This document shows positions 61,784-64,000 of a DNA stretch of 64,000 nucleotides, piece after piece. The stretch comes from Lewinella sp. IMCC34191. Its GTDB lineage: Bacteria; Bacteroidota; Bacteroidia; Chitinophagales; Saprospiraceae. Where the stretch lies: positions 124,001 through 188,000 of the forward strand of contig NZ_QNQZ01000008.1 in the NCBI RefSeq assembly GCF_003390935.1. Direction: 5' to 3'. The position numbers and the translations under genes were made by a program. How positions within the stretch are numbered: position 1 is the first letter of the stretch; every line of letters starts with the position of its first letter. The notes under the pieces are model-generated. The model was given only the letters and a program-made list of their open reading frames with translations. It made no database searches and had not been told where the DNA came from.

Positions 61784-62437
61784 GTGCTAGTTACCCGTGA
61801 TTTGTCGTACAGCTACCGTGCCGGGGGGGCGGGGTTTTCTTTTCCGGACTTGTCGGTCGGGGGGGGGGAGGGGGCGCTGTTGTTGGGGCCCAGTGGGTCG
61901 GGGAAGTCGACGTGGTTGCACTTGTTGGCGGGTATACTGACGCCGACGGGTGGTCGCGTGACGCTGGACGGGACGGATTACGAGAGCCTGGCCAGAGGTG
62001 ACCTGGATCGCTTCCGGGGGCGGCACATCGGGCTCGTGCTACAGCGAGCGTACTTCGTGGAGGCGCTGAACGTGGTCGAAAATCTGAGTTTGGCGCGTAA
62101 GCTCGCGGGACTGCCGCCGGACCGAGACTTTATCCAATCGGTGCTGGACGGGCTGGCGATCGGGCAGTACGGAAATCGTAAGCCGGGGGAGCTGAGCGTG
62201 GGGGAACAGCAACGGGTGACGATCGCGCGGGCACTGGTGAACCGTCCGAAATTAATCCTGGCGGATGAGCCTACCAGTGCGCTGGACGATGCGAATGCCG
62301 GGCGGGTGAGCCGACTGCTCCGCGAACGTGCCGCCGAACTAGGAGCTGCCCTGGTGGTCGTGACGCACGATGGCCGGCTGCGGCCCGATTTTTCGCGAAT
62401 CGTGGAAATTGAGCCCGCCAACGTACAAAACCAATAA
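61784..62437 (+). CDS. ABC transporter ATP-binding protein, MacB/LolD-like
   Basis: 217 residues from GTG 61784. Walker A GPSGSGKST, Q-loop LVLQRAYFVEAL, signature LSVGEQQRVTIARAL, Walker B LILADEPTSALDD and switch VVVTHDGRL are intact. The sequence class is that of ATPases serving FtsX-like permeases (LolD, MacB). Two nucleotides separate its stop from the permease start, so they form an operon and a complex. The start is unusual because the leaderless promoter begins just before. Confidence 0.9.
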   Translation: MLVTRDLSYSYRAGGAGFSFPDLSVGGGEGALLLGPSGSGKSTWLHLLAGILTPTGGRVTLDGTDYESLARGDLDRFRGRHIGLVLQRAYFVEALNVVENLSLARKLAGLPPDRDFIQSVLDGLAIGQYGNRKPGELSVGEQQRVTIARALVNRPKLILADEPTSALDDANAGRVSRLLRERAAELGAALVVVTHDGRLRPDFSRIVEIEPANVQNQ

Positions 62438-62439
62438 GC

Positions 62440-63705
62440 TTGTCCCTACTTAGCCTGGCACTCCGCAATCTGCTTTACCGACCCTGGACGACGGCCCTGA
62501 GCCTCATTCTGGCGGCGCTCGGTGCGGGGCTCATCAGTCTCATCCTGCTGCTGAGCTGGCAATTGGAGCAGCAATTCGATCGCAACCTGGCCGGTATCGA
62601 TCTGGTGGTGGGGGCGAAGGGAAGCCCGCTCCAACTGATGATGTCGAGTATGTATCACATCAGCTCCCCTACCGGGAACGTACCGCTGTCCGGTGTGAAA
62701 CCATTCCTGAATCCCAAACACCCCTACATCGAACTGGCCGTCCCCTTATCGCTGGGCGACAGCTACCGCGGGCGTCGGATCGTTGGCACCCGCGCATCCT
62801 TTCTGGAAGTGTACGGAGCCGAACTCGCTAGCGGTGAACTGTGGACCGCCCCGATGGATGTTGTTGCCGGTGCGACTGCCGCCCGGGAGCTCGATCTTCA
62901 GGTAGGCGACACCTTTCAGAGTAGCCACGGACTGATCGAGGATGACGACCTTACCCACCGGGATGCCCCCGCCTTTACCGTTACCGGTATCCTTGCCCCG
63001 ACGGGTACGGTTGCGGATTTGATCCTGCTTACCCCGACGGAAAGTCTGTGGGCCGTGCACGATACCCACGACCACGAAGCGGCGGAGGGCGAAGAAGATC
63101 ACGACCACGACCACGAACATGCTGCCTACGACGTGAGCGCACCACTGACCATATACGATGACGAGTCGATCACCTCGATCCTGCTGAAGTTCAAAGGGAC
63201 CAGCGTGGTCGGACTGAATATGCAGCGCAGCATCAATGAGAATACCGAGATGCAGGCGGTCACCCCGAGCGTACAGCTCACAGAATTATATTCGACGGTC
63301 GGGCAGGGGGAGGATGTGCTGCGGCAGCTGGGCTACGTGGTGGTCGTGGTCAGCATCCTGAGCATCTTTATCGGCCTGTACAGTTCCCTCGATCGGCGGC
63401 GTGGCGAGTTGGCACTGTTGCGGACACTGGGGGCCGGGCCCGGCAAATTATTCGGACTTCTGTTGATGGAGGGCACCATCACGGCCGTAGCCGGGGCGAT
63501 ACTGGGGCTGCTCGCCAGCCACCTCGGACTCTGGTTAGTCGCCCGCTACTTCGCCCGGACGTACCGCTACGACTTTCAGTCCCTGGTTTTTCTGCCCGGG
63601 GAGGCATATCTGCTCCTGGGTGCGCTGATCGTCGGGATCGTGGCCGCCTTCATTCCGGCGCTGCGGGCTTCCCGGACCGATGTACACCGTACGCTCAGCC
63701 GCTAG
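62440..63705 (+). CDS. FtsX-like ABC permease with His-rich periplasmic loop
   Basis: 421 residues, TTG start. One N-terminal membrane helix (TALSLILAALGAGLISLILLLSW), a large periplasmic domain and three C-terminal helices (VVVVVSILSIFIGLYSSL, AVAGAILGLLASHLGLWLV, LLLGALIVGIVAAFIPAL) show MacB topology. The periplasmic domain contains DTHDHEAAEGEEDHDHDHEHA, a His/Asp/Glu-rich run likely to bind a divalent metal. The motif LVVGAKGSPLQLMM is typical of this branch. Pairs with the ATPase. Substrate unknown; metal sensing or metal-linked export is plausible (inference). Confidence 0.87.
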   Translation: MSLLSLALRNLLYRPWTTALSLILAALGAGLISLILLLSWQLEQQFDRNLAGIDLVVGAKGSPLQLMMSSMYHISSPTGNVPLSGVKPFLNPKHPYIELAVPLSLGDSYRGRRIVGTRASFLEVYGAELASGELWTAPMDVVAGATAARELDLQVGDTFQSSHGLIEDDDLTHRDAPAFTVTGILAPTGTVADLILLTPTESLWAVHDTHDHEAAEGEEDHDHDHEHAAYDVSAPLTIYDDESITSILLKFKGTSVVGLNMQRSINENTEMQAVTPSVQLTELYSTVGQGEDVLRQLGYVVVVVSILSIFIGLYSSLDRRRGELALLRTLGAGPGKLFGLLLMEGTITAVAGAILGLLASHLGLWLVARYFARTYRYDFQSLVFLPGEAYLLLGALIVGIVAAFIPALRASRTDVHRTLSR

Positions 63706-63710
63706 TGGCC

Positions 63711-64000
63711 TCAGATGGTTCCGTTCTTCTTCAGTTCCTTGTCCATGTAATCCACCGCGCGAGCGGTCATGGCCATATAGGTTATGGAGGGGTTCTGCGT
63801 GCCGGAGCTGGTCATGAAGCCGCCGTCGGTGACGAAGACGTTGGGAACGGCGTGGACTTGGTTCCACTTATTCAGGACGCTGGTACGCGGATCGCGGCCC
63901 ATGCGTGCGGTACCCATCTCATGGATGCAGGCACCCACGGCGGTGGGGCTGTTGTAGGTTTCGATATCCTTGAAGCCGGCGGCCTCCATCATTTCGGCGA
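63711..64000 (-). CDS. GMC-family oxidoreductase, C-terminal end (window-truncated)
   Basis: At least 93 residues to the stop at 63711; the frame is open past the right edge. ACIHEMGTARMGRDP and FVTDGGFMTSSGTQNPSITYMAMTARAVD are the C-terminal signatures of GMC flavoenzymes. The catalytic His of this family is normally in the second motif; here the residue sequence is TQNPSITYM. Such enzymes oxidise alcohols or sugars and can pair with cytochrome c partners. The start is outside the window. Confidence 0.85.
   Translation of the reverse strand, partial: AEMMEAAGFKDIETYNSPTAVGACIHEMGTARMGRDPRTSVLNKWNQVHAVPNVFVTDGGFMTSSGTQNPSITYMAMTARAVDYMDKELKKNGTI

Noticed and set aside
1-64000. Prophage, integrative element or defence island
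   Set aside because: No integrase, terminase, capsid, transposase, restriction or CRISPR gene was found, and composition looks even throughout.

Overview
The window is a GC-rich, densely coding chromosomal segment of a Bacteroidota bacterium. A Saprospirales/Lewinella-like organism is my inference. The supports are a PorX-type response regulator, a secreted metalloprotease with a type IX secretion (T9SS) sorting domain, a second protein with a sorting-domain-like tail, Bacteroidota-type promoters (TAnnTTTG) and a general lack of Shine-Dalgarno sequences. There is no sign of a prophage, plasmid, integrase, CRISPR array or defence island. Apart from small repeats this is ordinary core and near-core genome.

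Layout. 1-8.6 kb: partial M42 aminopeptidase, PorX, outer-membrane phospholipase A, RNase HII, Der GTPase, dipeptide epimerase and an M48 protease lipoprotein. 8.6-16.1 kb: a GH3/beta-lactamase-fold fusion, glyA, an MscS-type channel and recA. 16.1-22.6 kb: two gene-poor stretches, a MazG-like protein, a Gre-like factor, an HNH protein, polA and two small envelope proteins. 22.6-35.9 kb: a metzincin-like lipoprotein, a YfcC-type transporter, a lipoprotein, an ABC exporter, an NTF2-like protein, an S10 carboxypeptidase, the large T9SS metalloprotease and a patatin with a C-terminal receiver-like domain. 36-41 kb: trmB and a giant outer-membrane protein. 41-46.5 kb: hisG-hisD-(GyrI-like)-hisC-hisB on the minus strand, headed by tRNA-Phe and a His-rich leader peptide with terminator. 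46.5-53.8 kb: DinB, Crp/Fnr, ThuA lipoprotein, a huge SGNH/dehydrogenase/cytochrome c protein, a HAD phosphatase and a regulatory-domain surface protein. 54-57.4 kb: two small membrane proteins, a GT-C glycosyltransferase and a small beta-barrel family with a collapsed copy. 57.4-64 kb: hemW, a TPR-like protein, tatC, an SDR, an ABC ATPase/permease pair and a partial GMC oxidoreductase.

The best hunt result is the histidine operon control region. A 19-codon ORF with four consecutive His codons starts 1 nt after the tRNA-Phe 3' end. A 13-bp terminator with a U-rich tail precedes hisG. A segment inside the leader ORF can pair with the terminator's 3' arm, which is the geometry of ribosome-mediated attenuation. 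Processing of the tRNA would create an essentially leaderless his mRNA. A second signal is that at least seven genes carry a -7-like box followed by exactly 4-5 nt and the start codon, implying leaderless transcription. A third is a rich set of small intergenic repeats: GGTAGAG-linked hairpins, an 8-unit 35-bp array, a 4-unit palindrome array, CCTGCGCTCCGCCGC elements, REP-like palindromes and a 372-bp element with nested inverted repeats.

All functions come from reading motifs by eye. No database search or folding programme was run.
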